From an uncultured Lachnospiraceae bacterium (GTDB lineage: Bacteria; Bacillota; Clostridia; Lachnospirales; Lachnospiraceae), in assembly GCA_900546495.1 (NCBI GenBank), contig URDN01000003.1:56653-120652 (forward strand): a DNA stretch of 64,000 nucleotides, written 5' to 3'. This document shows, piece by piece, positions 1-7,451 of this stretch. The notes below the pieces were generated by a model that did not search any database, had not been told where the DNA came from, and saw only the letters and a program-made list of their open reading frames with translations. Numbering within the stretch: the stretch's first letter is position 1; each line of letters begins with the position of its first letter. Both the position numbers and the translations under genes were made by a program.

Positions 1-35
1 TGAGAACTTGCATGGTCAATATATGGAGAAAAATT

Positions 36-323
36 ATGACAAGTAAACAGAGAGCTTATTTAAAAGGTCTTGCCATGAATCTGGAACCAATTTTTCAGGT
101 TGGAAAATCCAGCGTAACACCGGAAATCGTAAATGCGATCGCTGAATGTTTTAATACACACGAGCTGATCAAATTGAGTGTATTAAAAAACTGTTTCGAT
201 GATCCGCGTGAGATTGCAAATGTGATTGCAGAGCGTACCCATTCTCAGGTGGTACAGGTTATCGGCAAGAAAATCGTTTTATACAAACCGGATAAGGATG
301 ATCCAAAGATCGTTTTACCGTAA
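36..323 (+). CDS. yhbY: YhbY-type CRM-domain RNA-binding protein
   Basis: A 95-residue protein made of a single CRM domain, the family that binds pre-ribosomal RNA and is linked to 50S assembly. It starts with a basic segment (TSKQRAYLKGLA) and has the family core VGKSSVTPEIVNAIAE followed by HELIKLSV. The canonical GxxG loop is replaced by GKSS. An in-frame ATG lies upstream at position 12, but the ATG at 36 is chosen because a GGAG sits about 8 nt before it. It is the first gene of a same-strand run with nadD, yqeK and rsfS, an order common in Firmicutes. Confidence 0.9.
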   Translation: MTSKQRAYLKGLAMNLEPIFQVGKSSVTPEIVNAIAECFNTHELIKLSVLKNCFDDPREIANVIAERTHSQVVQVIGKKIVLYKPDKDDPKIVLP

Positions 324-347
324 TCCGGCAGATATGGAGTAGCAGAT

Positions 348-974
348 ATGACTCTGAATAAAAAAAAGATGGGAATCTTTGGTGGCACATTCAATCCGAT
401 CCATTACGGACACCTGCTGATTGCTGAAAATGCATGTGCACAGTTTGATCTGGATCATGTGATTTTCCTGCCAACCGGTCATGCTCCACATAAACAGTTT
501 ATGGGAGAAGACATGAGTGTACATCGATGCCGCATGGTGGAAAGCGCGATTGCAGACAATCCGAAGTTTTCCATATCCTATCGGGAAATTGAAAATACTG
601 GAGTTAATTATACTTATGCAACCCTGCAGCAGTTACATCAGGAGCATCCAGACTGTGAATTATATTTTATTCTGGGTGCAGATTCACTGTTTGATTTTGA
701 TGACTGGAGACATCCGGAACTGATCTGCCAATATGCAAAAATACTGGCGGCCGTACGTGGAAACTGGGATGAAGAACGGGTGGATCACCAGATTGCATAT
801 CTTCGTGAAAAATATCACTGTGATTTTTTTCGCTTGAATACCCCAAATTTCAGTGTTTCCAGCAAGGAACTGCGGGATCGTGCCGCAAACGGTCAGACCA
901 TCCGTTATATGGTACCCGATGTGGTAGAAGCATATATCAGAGATCATGCACTTTATCGGGAGGAACCGATATGA
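348..974 (+). CDS. nadD: Nicotinate-nucleotide adenylyltransferase NadD
   Basis: Joins nicotinate mononucleotide and ATP to give deamido-NAD, the penultimate step of NAD synthesis, in the cytoplasm. The 208-residue protein opens with the nucleotidyltransferase signature GGTFNPIHYGH (HxGH class, about residues 12-22) and ends with the second ATP-binding motif SSKELR (about residue 175). Length is normal for the family. A GGAG lies 8 nt before the ATG. Its stop codon overlaps the start of yqeK in an ATGA, so the two are probably translationally coupled. Confidence 0.97.
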   Translation: MTLNKKKMGIFGGTFNPIHYGHLLIAENACAQFDLDHVIFLPTGHAPHKQFMGEDMSVHRCRMVESAIADNPKFSISYREIENTGVNYTYATLQQLHQEHPDCELYFILGADSLFDFDDWRHPELICQYAKILAAVRGNWDEERVDHQIAYLREKYHCDFFRLNTPNFSVSSKELRDRAANGQTIRYMVPDVVEAYIRDHALYREEPI

Positions 975-1552
975 CAACAAAAGAAATACAAAAAGATTTA
1001 AAAAACAAATTAAAACCGGCAAGATATGAACATACTCTCGGTGTATCAGATACCGCACGGCATCTGGCAGAAATTCATGGTTATGACAGTGTAAAAGCCG
1101 CTCTGGCAGGTTTATTGCATGATTGTGCCAAATATATGTCAGACGATAAAAAAATCGCGCTGTGCCGGGAATATGGTGTCTCTATCAGCGATGCAGAGTA
1201 TAAAAATCCATCCCTTCTGCACGCAAAATGCGGAGCAATTCTGGCAGAGCATGAATACCAGATCATTGATTTTAATATTCTGCATGCCATTCGAGTACAC
1301 ACAACCGGTGTGCCGGATATGAGTCTGCTGGATAAAATCATTTTTATTGCAGATTATATCGAACCGAACCGCGATAAAGCACCACACTTAAAAGAACTGC
1401 GTAAACTGGCAGATAAGGATCTGAACGAAACAACTTATCTGATTTTAAAAGATACCGTGGATTATCTGAAAGCTCACGAAAATCAGACCATGGACCCTAC
1501 AACGGTTTCCGCTTACGAATACTACAGAGACTGGCATAACAGCCAGAATTAA
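971..1552 (+). CDS. yqeK: YqeK-type HD-domain diadenosine tetraphosphate hydrolase
   Basis: A 193-residue HD-superfamily phosphohydrolase. Metal-binding residues are visible: the His of YEHTLGVSDTA (about residue 20), the HD pair in LLHDCAKYM (about residue 50), then HAKCGA and IADYIEPNR. YqeK proteins beside nadD are known symmetrical Ap4A hydrolases that produce ADP, so the role is inferred from family and position. It overlaps nadD by 4 nt and ends 17 nt before rsfS, all in one operon. Confidence 0.92.
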   Translation: MTTKEIQKDLKNKLKPARYEHTLGVSDTARHLAEIHGYDSVKAALAGLLHDCAKYMSDDKKIALCREYGVSISDAEYKNPSLLHAKCGAILAEHEYQIIDFNILHAIRVHTTGVPDMSLLDKIIFIADYIEPNRDKAPHLKELRKLADKDLNETTYLILKDTVDYLKAHENQTMDPTTVSAYEYYRDWHNSQN

Positions 1553-1569
1553 GGAAGGAGTCTGAACAA

Positions 1570-1923
1570 ATGAACGACGTATCACGTAACATGGCAAAAA
1601 TTGCCTGCAACGCACTTTCTGAGAAAAAGGCAGAAGATATTCAGCTAATCGATATCAGTGAGATTTCTGTCATCGCAGATTATTTTGTTATTGCCAGCGC
1701 AGCAAATACAAATCAGTTACAGGCAATGATGGACGCGGCAGAGGAAGATCTGTACAAAGCAGGTTTCCACTGTGCACAGAAAGAAGGAAATAATAATTCC
1801 AGCTGGATTTTAATGGATTATAAAGATATTATTATTCATCTGTTCTCCAAAGAGGATCGTTTATTCTATGATCTGGAGAGAATCTGGCAGGATGGAAAAA
1901 TCATCGCACCGGAAGATCTTTAA
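1570..1923 (+). CDS. rsfS: Ribosome silencing factor RsfS
   Basis: A 117-residue DUF143 protein. The family binds uL14 on the large subunit and blocks subunit joining in starved cells. The family pattern is clear: DIQLIDISEISVIADYFVIASA in the first third, then WILMDYKDIIIHLFSKEDRLFYDLERIW near the end. An AAGGAAGGAG precedes the ATG at good distance. It closes the yhbY-nadD-yqeK-rsfS run and converges on lexA. Confidence 0.95.
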   Translation: MNDVSRNMAKIACNALSEKKAEDIQLIDISEISVIADYFVIASAANTNQLQAMMDAAEEDLYKAGFHCAQKEGNNNSSWILMDYKDIIIHLFSKEDRLFYDLERIWQDGKIIAPEDL

Positions 1924-1935
1924 TTTTTTCTTTTT

Positions 1936-2068
1936 GTGGCTTAAAAATTTACTATTTAAGTTTAATAAGAGAACACCAGCAATTTGTCTCAGGCGCTAAC
2001 AATCGCTCCTTGAGAAAAATTGCTGGTGTTCTCAATTTACACTGTGATATTTGCAAATTTTAAGCCAC
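1936..2068. repeat. 133-bp nested inverted repeat between convergent rsfS and lexA
   Basis: Outer arms GTGGCTTAAAAATTT (1936-1950) and AAATTTTAAGCCAC (2055-2068) enclose a second, longer imperfect palindrome. In it GAGAACACCAGCAATT (1969-1984) pairs with AATTGCTGGTGTTCTC (2018-2033), and pairing extends inward through TCTCAGGCG and CGCTCCTTGAGA. The whole spacer can fold into one long hairpin. It probably terminates both convergent genes, but no clear T-tract follows either arm, and a defective MITE-like insertion is also possible. Confidence 0.6.
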
Positions 2069-2080
2069 GCAAAACAAAAT

Positions 2081-2698
2081 TTACTTGAAGAATCGGAAGG
2101 TTCCGATTACTTTTCCCATGATCATAACTTCAGACACGATGATCGGATCCATAAAATCATTCTCCGGCTGCAGACGGTAATATCCATTTTCTTTATAGAA
2201 TGTCTTAACCGTTGCAGAATCATCTACAAGTGCAACAACCATATCTCCATCATTTGCGGTAGGCTGCTGCTGAACCAGTACATAATCACCATCCAAAATA
2301 CCGGCATTGATCATACTTTCTCCCTGTACCTGAAGAATAAACGTCGGCTCATTTGGCATAAACTCTGTCGGAATAGGGAAGTAGTTCTCAATATTTTCCA
2401 CTGCAAGAATCGGTTCTCCTGCAGCCACTTTTCCTACAATCGGTACATTCACCATTTCGCGTCTGGTCAGATTAAAGTTTTCATCTACAATTTCAATCGC
2501 ACGCGGTTTAGTTGGATCACGACGAATGTATCCATTTTTCTCCAATGTCTCAAGATGTGCATGAACAGAGGATGTTGATTTTAATTTTACCGCTTCACAG
2601 ATTTCACGAACTGCCGGAGGATATCCTCTGTTTAAAATCTCCGCTTTGATATATTCTAAAATTTCTCTCTGTTTATCTGTAATTTTTCCGTATGACAT
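2081..2698 (-). CDS. lexA: SOS repressor LexA
   Basis: A 205-residue repressor of DNA-damage genes. An N-terminal winged helix spans about residues 1-65 ([31 protein letters not shown]). The autocleavage site is Ala93-Gly94 in VAAGEP, and the S24-type catalytic dyad is Ser128 (QGESMI) and Lys165 (ATVKTF). Three in-frame ATGs exist; the one at 2698 is preferred because GAAGGAG precedes it and the protein then begins MSYGKIT as LexA proteins do. Its promoter and an SOS box lie at 2809-2861, so it should be autoregulated. Divergent from the yneA-like gene, as in Bacillus. Confidence 0.96.
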   Translation of the reverse strand: MSYGKITDKQREILEYIKAEILNRGYPPAVREICEAVKLKSTSSVHAHLETLEKNGYIRRDPTKPRAIEIVDENFNLTRREMVNVPIVGKVAAGEPILAVENIENYFPIPTEFMPNEPTFILQVQGESMINAGILDGDYVLVQQQPTANDGDMVVALVDDSATVKTFYKENGYYRLQPENDFMDPIIVSEVMIMGKVIGTFRFFK

Positions 2699-2808
2699 AA
2701 TCCTGTAATTCTCCTTCATCCATTTCACAGGGATTCCCTTTATTCTAGTCTGTATATCTGTATTTTCCAAACGAAAAACAAAAGCAATCATTTCCTTTAG
2801 ATAGCTAA

Positions 2809-2837
2809 ATTATAACATACCCTTACTCTGAAATCAA
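2809..2837 (-). promoter_or_regulatory. lexA promoter
   Basis: On the minus strand TTGATT (2832-2837) and TATAAT (2809-2814) are separated by 17 nt. A LexA-like box overlaps just upstream at 2848-2861, which fits autorepression. The leader to the chosen start would be about 100 nt. Confidence 0.6.
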
Positions 2838-2847
2838 ACATATATTC

Positions 2848-2861
2848 CGAAAATTTGTTCG
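2848..2861. promoter_or_regulatory. Probable LexA box at the lexA promoter
   Basis: CGAAAATTTGTTCG matches the Gram-positive SOS box (CGAAC-N4-GTTCG) with one mismatch in the left half. It lies immediately upstream of the lexA -35 element. Confidence 0.55.
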
Positions 2862-2871
2862 TATCTTGTTC

Positions 2872-2900
2872 TTGACATTCGAACAGATGTTTTGTATAAT
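2872..2900 (+). promoter_or_regulatory. Consensus promoter of the yneA-like gene
   Basis: A perfect TTGACA (2872-2877), 17-nt spacer and perfect TATAAT (2895-2900). Such a strong promoter makes sense because it is occluded by LexA boxes in the spacer and just downstream. Confidence 0.85.
2880..2893. promoter_or_regulatory. LexA box 1 within the promoter spacer
   Basis: CGAACAGATGTTTT lies between the -35 and -10 elements and matches the CGAAC-N4-GTTyG pattern except at its last two positions. Binding here would block polymerase. Confidence 0.75.
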
Positions 2901-2908
2901 GGCATTAT

Positions 2909-2922
2909 CGAACAGGTGTTCC
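2909..2922. promoter_or_regulatory. LexA box 2 at the transcription start
   Basis: CGAACAGGTGTTCC is a near-perfect SOS box about 9 nt after the -10 element, where repressor would sit over the start site. Confidence 0.8.
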
Positions 2923-2968
2923 GAACATTTTATCGGACATTATATATTTTCAAAGGAGGAGAAACATT

Positions 2969-3391
2969 ATGAGTACCTATTCCGTTATTTATCATACAAA
3001 TCCATACAAGAAAGCACAGGCAAAAGCTGCAGCTGCACACCGCCAGAGCGTACGTGCCATTCGCAGAAAAAGAGCTGTGAAAAGGCAACTGATCACTGCA
3101 TTGATTCTGTTTTTTACAGTATTAGCTTCTGTCCTGATCATCAGTAACTGTCTGCGTGCCAATCAGGTAAAAGCATCTTCTGCAAAAGCAGAAAACATTT
3201 ACTATAAGACGGTAGAAGTAGAAGAAGGAGATACTTTATGGGATCTGGCAGATCGCTATATGGGAGAAAAATCCTTTAGCAGACAGGAGTATATCGAACA
3301 GGTAAAAGAATTAAATCATTTAAGTGGAGACACGATCGAAAGCGGAGCTTATTTAATGGTTCCTTATGTGGAAACGGTTTCTGAGTTATAA
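2969..3391 (+). CDS. yneA: YneA-like SOS cell-division suppressor with LysM domain
   Basis: A 140-residue protein with a short, very basic cytoplasmic end (RRKRAVKRQ), one membrane segment at about residues 41-62 (LITALILFFTVLASVLIIS) and an external LysM domain at about 80-132 (VEEGDTLWDLADRYM ... LNHLSGDTIESGAYLMVP). This layout, the position opposite lexA, and two LexA boxes in its promoter match Bacillus YneA, which halts septation during the SOS response. AAAGGAGGAG precedes the ATG. The function is inferred from architecture and control, as YneA proteins share little sequence. Confidence 0.85.
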   Translation: MSTYSVIYHTNPYKKAQAKAAAAHRQSVRAIRRKRAVKRQLITALILFFTVLASVLIISNCLRANQVKASSAKAENIYYKTVEVEEGDTLWDLADRYMGEKSFSRQEYIEQVKELNHLSGDTIESGAYLMVPYVETVSEL

Positions 3392-3530
3392 TACATGATA
3401 TACTTCTGAATTCGTTACCAGAAGGGAACAAGGAAAAAGTTTCAGACTATCTAAAACCCCAACAAAAATAAACCTTCATACCAGTTGCCACCACGCGAGC
3501 ACATGTTCTGAAATCGGTGTTTTTATGCTA

Positions 3531-4427
3531 TCAGGACAGCTGATAGTAATTCTTTAAGAATTCAAGAAAATGTCCTGCCGGTTCTGACAGATATCGAACC
3601 GGTGAATATACAATATAAAGTTTTCGTAAAAAAGCTTCTTTTCCCAATGGAAAAAACAGTAGTTTCCCCTGTTTTGCATCAGCAGCAACTGTCGCACGGG
3701 AGAGAATCGAAATTCCCATTCCAAGTTTAATACATTTTTTTAAAGAACCGGCATCATCCATAATGGCGATAACGTTTAAATCATCTAATGTAAGCCCTCT
3801 GTTTTTCAAAAAATGGAGGGTTTCCTGTTTTGTTCCGGAATTATCTTCCCGCAACAAAAATGGCTCTTTCAACAGCGCATTCAATGGTTCTTTCTTTTTT
3901 GTGAAATCCTGATAGTAAGGTGTCGCAGGAGTAGCAATAACCAATTCATCTGATGCAAAAGCCAAAAATTCGCAAGTAGTATCCGAACAGGTGGTTCCTA
4001 CAAGTCCCAGATCACAGGTACCATCATCAATCTTGTGAATGATTTCCAGACTGTCTCCACAAATAGTATGAAATGTAACATCCGAAAACTTATCATGATA
4101 GGTTGCCAGTAATTCCGGAAGTACATAGAGCGATGGTACAGAGGATACACCGATCTGTAATTTATTTGTTCCTTCATTGGAAAGCTCCAGTACAGCTTTT
4201 TGCTGCAATGTCAAAATTTCAGAGGCATATTGGTAGAGCTTCATGCCTGCTGGTGTTACGGACAGTGTTTTTGTTGTGCGTTTTAATAGTTGTATATGAA
4301 ATTCCTGCTCCAGGGAACGAATATGCGCACTGACTGTCGGCTGGGACAAATATAGTTTTTGTGCTGCCTGCGAAAAACTCTGGTATTTTACGGTATATAC
4401 AAATGCTTCTAGTTGTCTGATGTCCAT
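3531..4427 (-). CDS. LysR-family regulator of the selenium-associated cluster
   Basis: A 298-residue LysR-type protein: winged helix at residues 1-60 (DIRQLEAFVYTVKYQSFSQA, then LSQPTVSAHIRSLEQ) and a two-lobed effector domain from about residue 90 (LQIGVSSVPSLYVLPELLA). It resembles CysL and the LysR proteins usually found beside yedE/yedF in Clostridia. The ATG at 4427 has AGAGG 9 nt upstream; an ATG at 4433 is an alternative, and a longer frame reaches 4487 without a good ribosome site. It is divergent from yedE, and the 290-bp spacer is the expected operator region. Confidence 0.85.
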   Translation of the reverse strand: MDIRQLEAFVYTVKYQSFSQAAQKLYLSQPTVSAHIRSLEQEFHIQLLKRTTKTLSVTPAGMKLYQYASEILTLQQKAVLELSNEGTNKLQIGVSSVPSLYVLPELLATYHDKFSDVTFHTICGDSLEIIHKIDDGTCDLGLVGTTCSDTTCEFLAFASDELVIATPATPYYQDFTKKKEPLNALLKEPFLLREDNSGTKQETLHFLKNRGLTLDDLNVIAIMDDAGSLKKCIKLGMGISILSRATVAADAKQGKLLFFPLGKEAFLRKLYIVYSPVRYLSEPAGHFLEFLKNYYQLS

Positions 4428-4634
4428 ATCCATTTTCCTCTTTCTACGTGTTTCTTTATAAAAATCCTGCCTTTTCTGCCATAGCACTTTTTTATAGCAA
4501 AATATAAATCATATTCATTTTGACTCCAACATTTATATCCTATTGAAAAATCAATATAAAATGTTTCTAATTTGATTTTACTCCTATTTATAGATTTTCT
4601 CAATATATTTATTTAAGTTATCAATATTAACGAT

Positions 4635-4663
4635 TTTACTGGAAAATGTAGGAATGTTATACT
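4635..4663 (+). promoter_or_regulatory. Candidate promoter of the yedE operon
   Basis: TTTACT (4635-4640), 17-nt spacer and TATACT (4658-4663). Around it are short AT-rich inverted repeats typical of LysR operators, such as TATCAATATTAACGAT at 4619-4634. A small GACGT/ACGTC hairpin lies in the leader at about 4681-4695. Confidence 0.4.
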
Positions 4664-4717
4664 AAATGTAACAAAAACAGACGTAGTAAAACGTCAGAAA
4701 AACAAAGGAGAACAGTT

Positions 4718-5818
4718 ATGAAACTTTTCAACAACACATGGAAGCTTGCAATCGCAGGTGCCATTGTCGGTGTACTGGCAGCATTGCTTGCATTCTTCGG
4801 AAACCCGGCAAACATGGCCATCTGCGTGGCATGTTTTATCCGTGACACAGCAGGAGCATTAAGTCTCCATTCCGCCGCACCGGTACAGTATTTCCGTCCG
4901 GAAATTGTAGGATTTGTAGTAGGCGCATTTCTTATTTCTCTGATCACAAAAGAGTACAAAGCAACCGCAGGTTCCGCACCAATGATCCGTTTCCTGCTTG
5001 GAATGATCATGATGATCGGCGCTTTGGTATTCCTTGGATGTCCGCTTCGTATGGTAATCCGTATGTCTGCCGGTGATCTGAATGCTTATGTGGCATTGAT
5101 CGGTTTTGCAGGCGGTGTGGCAACAGGAACCTTCTTCCTGAAAAAAGGATTCACACTTGGAAGAGCTTATGAAACAAAGAAAGCAAACGGCATGGTATTG
5201 CCGATCGCATTAATCGTTTTGCTGATTATCGGTATCGTAACCGGTGCATATACAGCAAGTACTGAAGGACCGGGAAGTATGCATGCACCAATCGCCATTG
5301 CATTAATTGCAGCCCTGATCATTGGTGCCATCGCACAGATGAGCAGAATGTGTTTTGCAGGAAGTATCCGTGACGTCATTCTGATGAAAAATTTTGACCT
5401 GATCAGCATCATTGGCGCACTGTTCGTTGTTATGTTAATTTACAATATTGCAACAGGAAACTTCCACTTCAGTTTTTCCGGTCAGCCAATCGCACACTCC
5501 CAGCATTTGTGGAACATCCTTGGTATGTATGTAGTAGGATTTGGTGCTGTACTGGCAGGTGGATGTCCGCTGCGTCAGCTGATCCTTGCAGGACAGGGTT
5601 CTTCCGACAGTGCGGTAACTTTCCTTGGTATGCTCCTTGGTGCAGCATTTGCACATAACTTCGGTCTGGCAGGCGCAGCAGCGAAAGCAGCTACCGAAAC
5701 TGAAGCCGCAGTTGCAGGTGGTCCGGCTACCGCAGGTAAAGCAGCAGTGATTGCATGTATTATCGTATTATTTATTATTGCAGTAACAAATAAAAGAAAT
5801 CTGAAAAGAGGAAAATAA
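4718..5818 (+). CDS. yedE: YedE/YeeE-family membrane protein, selenium-metabolism type
   Basis: A 366-residue polytopic membrane protein made of two homologous halves, with roughly nine to ten helices. Each half has the family cysteine motifs: CFIRDTAGA and CPLRMV in the first, MCFAGSIRD and GGCPLRQL in the second. YeeE/YedE proteins carry thiosulfate; the subgroup encoded with YedF and DUF3343 is tied to selenium metabolism and is thought to bring in a selenium species. AAAGGAG precedes the ATG. Only 2 nt separate it from yedF, so they form an operon. Confidence 0.9.
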   Translation: MKLFNNTWKLAIAGAIVGVLAALLAFFGNPANMAICVACFIRDTAGALSLHSAAPVQYFRPEIVGFVVGAFLISLITKEYKATAGSAPMIRFLLGMIMMIGALVFLGCPLRMVIRMSAGDLNAYVALIGFAGGVATGTFFLKKGFTLGRAYETKKANGMVLPIALIVLLIIGIVTGAYTASTEGPGSMHAPIAIALIAALIIGAIAQMSRMCFAGSIRDVILMKNFDLISIIGALFVVMLIYNIATGNFHFSFSGQPIAHSQHLWNILGMYVVGFGAVLAGGCPLRQLILAGQGSSDSAVTFLGMLLGAAFAHNFGLAGAAAKAATETEAAVAGGPATAGKAAVIACIIVLFIIAVTNKRNLKRGK

Positions 5819-5820
5819 AA

Positions 5821-6039
5821 ATGGCAGAATTCATTGAAGTAGATGTAAGAGGACTTTCCTGCCCAGAACCAGTATTGCTTGTCATGGACGCTATGGATGA
5901 ACATCCGGGTGAAACCATTCATGTAATCGGCGATGAAGCCCATACAAGAACCAACATTGAAAAAACATTAAACTATCAGAAAAAAGAATTTCACACTGAA
6001 CAGAAAAACGGTTGCTTTGAAATTACATTTCGGGCATAA
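5821..6039 (+). CDS. yedF: TusA-family sulfur/selenium carrier protein (YedF-like)
   Basis: A 72-residue TusA/SirA-fold protein with the signature Cys14-Pro-x-Pro (LSCPEPVLL), whose cysteine carries persulfide or perselenide in the family. It holds only the TusA domain; longer selenium-associated YedF proteins have an extra DsrE-like half that is absent here. Immediate proximity to yedE suggests it accepts the imported species, which is an inference. Confidence 0.88.
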   Translation: MAEFIEVDVRGLSCPEPVLLVMDAMDEHPGETIHVIGDEAHTRTNIEKTLNYQKKEFHTEQKNGCFEITFRA

Positions 6040-6159
6040 TAAGGGAGCAGATGATCAGATATGTTATGCTTTGTGATCAAACGATAACTCTGTATCATAA
6101 CTGATCAAAATGCAACTTATTTAGGAAAGAAACTTATTAAAAAACGGAGCGTTATTATC

Positions 6160-6396
6160 ATGCGAAAGAAAAAACCTTATCAGATTTTGACATTTCATAC
6201 CACATCAGCTGCCATGGCCATGGAGCTGTATTGTAAAGAGCATGACATACCCGGTCGTTTAATCCCGGTTCCACGGGAACTGTCTGCCGGCTGCGGTCTG
6301 GCCTGGCGCATACCCCCGGAAGCGTACGCCCGTCATAAAAATAATTTACTTGGCTCCAACATTGAAATTGAACAAAATGTAGAGCTGGTTATTTAG
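6160..6396 (+). CDS. DUF3343 protein
   Basis: A 78-residue DUF3343 protein with the family sequence FHTTSAAMAMELYC, PVPRELSAGCGLAWRI and a single conserved cysteine at about residue 45. Family members occur with yedE/yedF and in selenium-trait genomes, but no biochemical role is established. It lies 120 nt after yedF, and the spacer holds a TGATCA-rich imperfect inverted repeat (6052-6105). A terminator follows. Confidence 0.85.
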   Translation: MRKKKPYQILTFHTTSAAMAMELYCKEHDIPGRLIPVPRELSAGCGLAWRIPPEAYARHKNNLLGSNIEIEQNVELVI

Positions 6397-6436
6397 ATAT
6401 CTGATACCACATAACCAATAATCTGAAATGGAATAT

Positions 6437-6479
6437 TCCCCTGGATTGTAACAGTAGTTTCTATCCGGGGGACTTTTTA
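6437..6479 (+). terminator. Rho-independent terminator after DUF3343
   Basis: TCCCCTGGAT (6437-6446) pairs with ATCCGGGGGA (6463-6472) and is followed by CTTTTTAT. Confidence 0.8.
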
Positions 6480-6510
6480 TAAGCTGTTTTAATAAAAAAT
6501 GAAGGTTATT

Positions 6511-7071
6511 TCATTTGGCAGAAACATCCAGTTCCAACCGCATAAGAACCAGCTCCTGCCAATGACCGTCTCTGCTGAGAAAACCTCTTGGATTTCTTCC
6601 ATATTCCACAAACCCATGCTTTTTGTATAACCTGATTGCATTTTCGTTTTCAGAGACAACTTCCAGTTCTAACTGTAAAAAACCGGCATTCTTCGCACAT
6701 TCGATACAAGATTTTGTGAGTGCATCGCCAATGCCGAGTCCCCAGTATCCTTTCAGGATACTGATACCAAATTCTACCCGATGCCGCATTTTATCACAAT
6801 TTCGAATCAGACTGTTGCCGGCAGAGCCGACTAATTTTCCGTCTACAAAGGCACAGATTTCCACGTCTGTTCCACTGCATTTTGTTTCCTTCAATTGCCG
6901 TTCAAGAGAAATAATATCCAAGGTGCATTCATCCGGATATGTAAGAAGAAAGTCCGTTTCTTTATGGGTTTGTACAAAATAAGCATGATGCCGTACTGCA
7001 TCAGACGCTTCTGCATTTCGTAAGATACATTTCTGTCCGTTTTTTAACTGTATTGGTTGATAAAAAAACAT
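6511..7071 (-). CDS. GNAT-family N-acetyltransferase
   Basis: A 186-residue acetyltransferase. The acetyl-CoA motif A is seen as YWGLGIGDALTKSCIE (about residues 110-125), followed by motif B NENAIRLYKKHGFVEYGR. The N-terminal part (ILRNAEASDAVRH) is typical of the RimJ/RimL-like Acetyltransf_3 branch. The substrate cannot be told. GGAGGACTT precedes the ATG. It converges on the selenium cluster and stands alone. Confidence 0.85.
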   Translation of the reverse strand: MFFYQPIQLKNGQKCILRNAEASDAVRHHAYFVQTHKETDFLLTYPDECTLDIISLERQLKETKCSGTDVEICAFVDGKLVGSAGNSLIRNCDKMRHRVEFGISILKGYWGLGIGDALTKSCIECAKNAGFLQLELEVVSENENAIRLYKKHGFVEYGRNPRGFLSRDGHWQELVLMRLELDVSAK

Positions 7072-7210
7072 AAGTCCTCCAAAACATTTTTCTTAAGTAT
7101 ACCACAAAATAGCCGAAAAATTGTTTGATTTTTCTTAAAAATGCATATGTCTCCCTAGACAAATGCGTCGAATTTCAATTTTTATAGAATCGAAAAAAAA
7201 CAATTTTCCC

Positions 7211-7240
7211 TTGACACATCCCCATATCATCATATATATT
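7211..7240 (+). promoter_or_regulatory. Promoter of the riboswitch-ATPase transcript
   Basis: TTGACA (7211-7216) and TATATT (7235-7240) with an 18-nt spacer. The riboswitch begins within 10 nt of the -10 box, as expected for a leader RNA. Confidence 0.75.
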
Positions 7241-7246
7241 AGCATT

Positions 7247-7374
7247 AATAAGAGGGAGTAACCTACGTGATCCCACGTTTACGATGTCGTCAGTACGATG
7301 TGATACATCCGGTGTCGTAAGAAAACGGTGAGACTTTTATTGTACATTGATTGTGCAATAATGGTCTCTTTTCT
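7247..7374 (+). ncRNA. yybP-ykoY manganese riboswitch with terminator
   Basis: The leader carries the family's conserved parts in order: GGGAGTAACC near 7254, then GTCGTCA (about 7288), CCGGTGTCGT (about 7310) and the closing GGTGAGAC (7327-7334). The GAGAC (7330-7334) can instead pair with GTCTC (7364-7368) through ATTGTAC and GTGCAAT to form a hairpin followed by TTTTCT, a plausible terminator competing with the aptamer. Riboswitches of this class sense Mn2+ and switch on metal exporters, which fits the P-type ATPase downstream. Confidence 0.9.
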
Positions 7375-7451
7375 ATTTCAAAGATTCCTGAATTTGCATA
7401 ATCAAACAGCAGATTGCAGATAACAAAATGCAGACAACAGGAGGATTTGAT

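Noticed and set aside
2051..2578. Long plus-strand frame opposite lexA
   Set aside because: It is the antisense of a clear LexA coding region, with low-complexity Phe/Ile/His content and no ribosome site.
6052..6105. Riboswitch or attenuator between yedF and the DUF3343 gene
   Set aside because: Only a weak TGATCAG-type inverted repeat is present, without a T-run or a known aptamer pattern.
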